Part shown: piece by piece, positions 30,943 through 31,520 of the stretch
How positions within the stretch are numbered: the first letter of the stretch is position 1
Layout of the letters: the number at the start of each line of letters is the position of its first letter
Assembly: GCA_008931825.1 (NCBI GenBank)
Contig: QXVZ01020627.1
Span: forward strand, 1-31,520
From: Phallusia fumigata
Taxonomy: Eukaryota; Chordata; Ascidiacea; Phlebobranchia; Ascidiidae
Length of the DNA: 31,520 nucleotides
Reading direction: 5' to 3'
The notes under the pieces: model-generated
Database searches by the model: none
What the model was told of the DNA's origin: nothing
What the model saw: only the letters and a program-made list of their open reading frames with translations
Made by a program: the position numbers and the translations under genes

Positions 30943-31520
30943 GCAAGTTATAAATTATTGATTTCTGTGCTTGCTTGCGACAGCTACCAATATTTTCCCT
31001 TGAAGCTAACGAATTTCGGTGGTGGTTGGCTAAAAAGTGTCCGTAGTAAGCAACATTGCATGATTGTGTTGATAATACCAACCGCGTATTTATAAATCGT
31101 TTTGAAAAAAGAAGACGCCCGCTATATTACAAATGTTTGGAACCAGTTAAAGTATTCAACGTTTAGATTCTTTCATCCTACTTAACATTTTTAAACTCTA
31201 AAAGCAAGTCTAACATTTAACTTTTACATTCTACCACTTTTATATGCCTAGGAATTTAATTTAATGCAATCCTTAAACGGTACAGCCACTATCGGTGTGA
31301 ATTTCAGGGCAACAACATTACACTATTACCCAGGTTTACAGCGCACAAGTTGCACGTGTTTCAAATGTTTGAATTAACATCGATCGAATCAGCCACGTCA
31401 TGCAGCGGTTCCGGCGACGCCGAAACGTCTGCACTTTAAATAGTCGACGCCTAAACGTCTGAACTCAACAAACATTTATTTCAAGGAGCGAAGTCCAGGT
31501 TTCTACATCAAGGCGAGACA
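30943..31520. other. Presumed intron of the plus-strand gene
   Basis: No further exon was seen. Near the end, two direct units CGACGCCGAAACGTCTGCAC and CGACGCCTAAACGTCTGAAC lie at 31415 and 31445. Confidence 0.4.
31415..31465. repeat. Two 21-bp direct units, 30 bases apart
   Basis: The units at 31415-31435 and 31445-31465 match at 19 of 21 positions. Each contains GACG..6 bases..CGTC, a small hairpin. Unknown element; too short to classify. Confidence 0.5.

Noticed and set aside
1-31520. CRISPR array, prokaryotic operon or rRNA/tRNA genes
   Set aside because: No spaced identical repeats, no ribosome-binding-site layout, no intact tRNA or rRNA; splice sites and protein families are animal.
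1-31520. Retrovirus-like or capsid-bearing elements
   Set aside because: No long terminal repeats with polymerase or structural frames were recognised; the long direct repeats all sit at contig joins.

Overview
The window looks like a piece of an intron-rich, AT-rich invertebrate chordate genome, most likely a tunicate such as Ciona. The support is metazoan nuclear genes (mrps23, fcsk), short GT-AG introns, a possible operon-like gene spacing, and strong allelic divergence left in the assembly. The species call is inference; no single base in the window proves it.

Layout on the minus strand, read from high to low coordinates. mrps23 (mitochondrial ribosomal protein uS/mS23 family) occupies 22669-25468 in four coding exons. 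An intronless L-fucose kinase gene (fcsk) lies at 18117-21417. After a 3.5 kb gene-poor stretch, an eleven-exon gene runs from 14638 to 4994 and encodes about 1512 residues: a long array of charged helical repeats, a basic Ser/Arg/Pro-rich region with a PP1-docking-type motif, and a C-terminus that resembles the microtubule-binding tip of the dynein heavy chain stalk. I do not recognise this protein by name. Only 57 bases after its stop, a short membrane-anchor reading frame begins (4937), followed by three well-linked exons of another unrecognised gene (4323 to 1893). On the plus strand the only supported coding piece is a first coding exon at 30814-30942 that ends in a GC-type splice donor and runs out of the window.

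The spaces between genes hold small DNA transposons: three TIR elements with 7-8 bp target duplications or near-duplications (2235-2337, 16075-16201, 23216-23750), a second truncated hAT copy at 25832-26169, and a hAT end at 3839. There is also a tRNA-derived SINE (22130-22320), a 114-bp foldback (26617-26730) and an 18-bp minisatellite (24142-24213).

Eight single n characters mark contig joins (2116, 6792, 12288, 16220, 22668, 25115, 25831, 27863). At five of them the sequence before the n is repeated, with small differences, after it (112 bp to 1.7 kb). These are best read as overlapping contig ends from two haplotypes that were not merged. They duplicate exons of the eleven-exon gene and of mrps23 on paper only, so gene models taken literally from this window would contain false exon copies.
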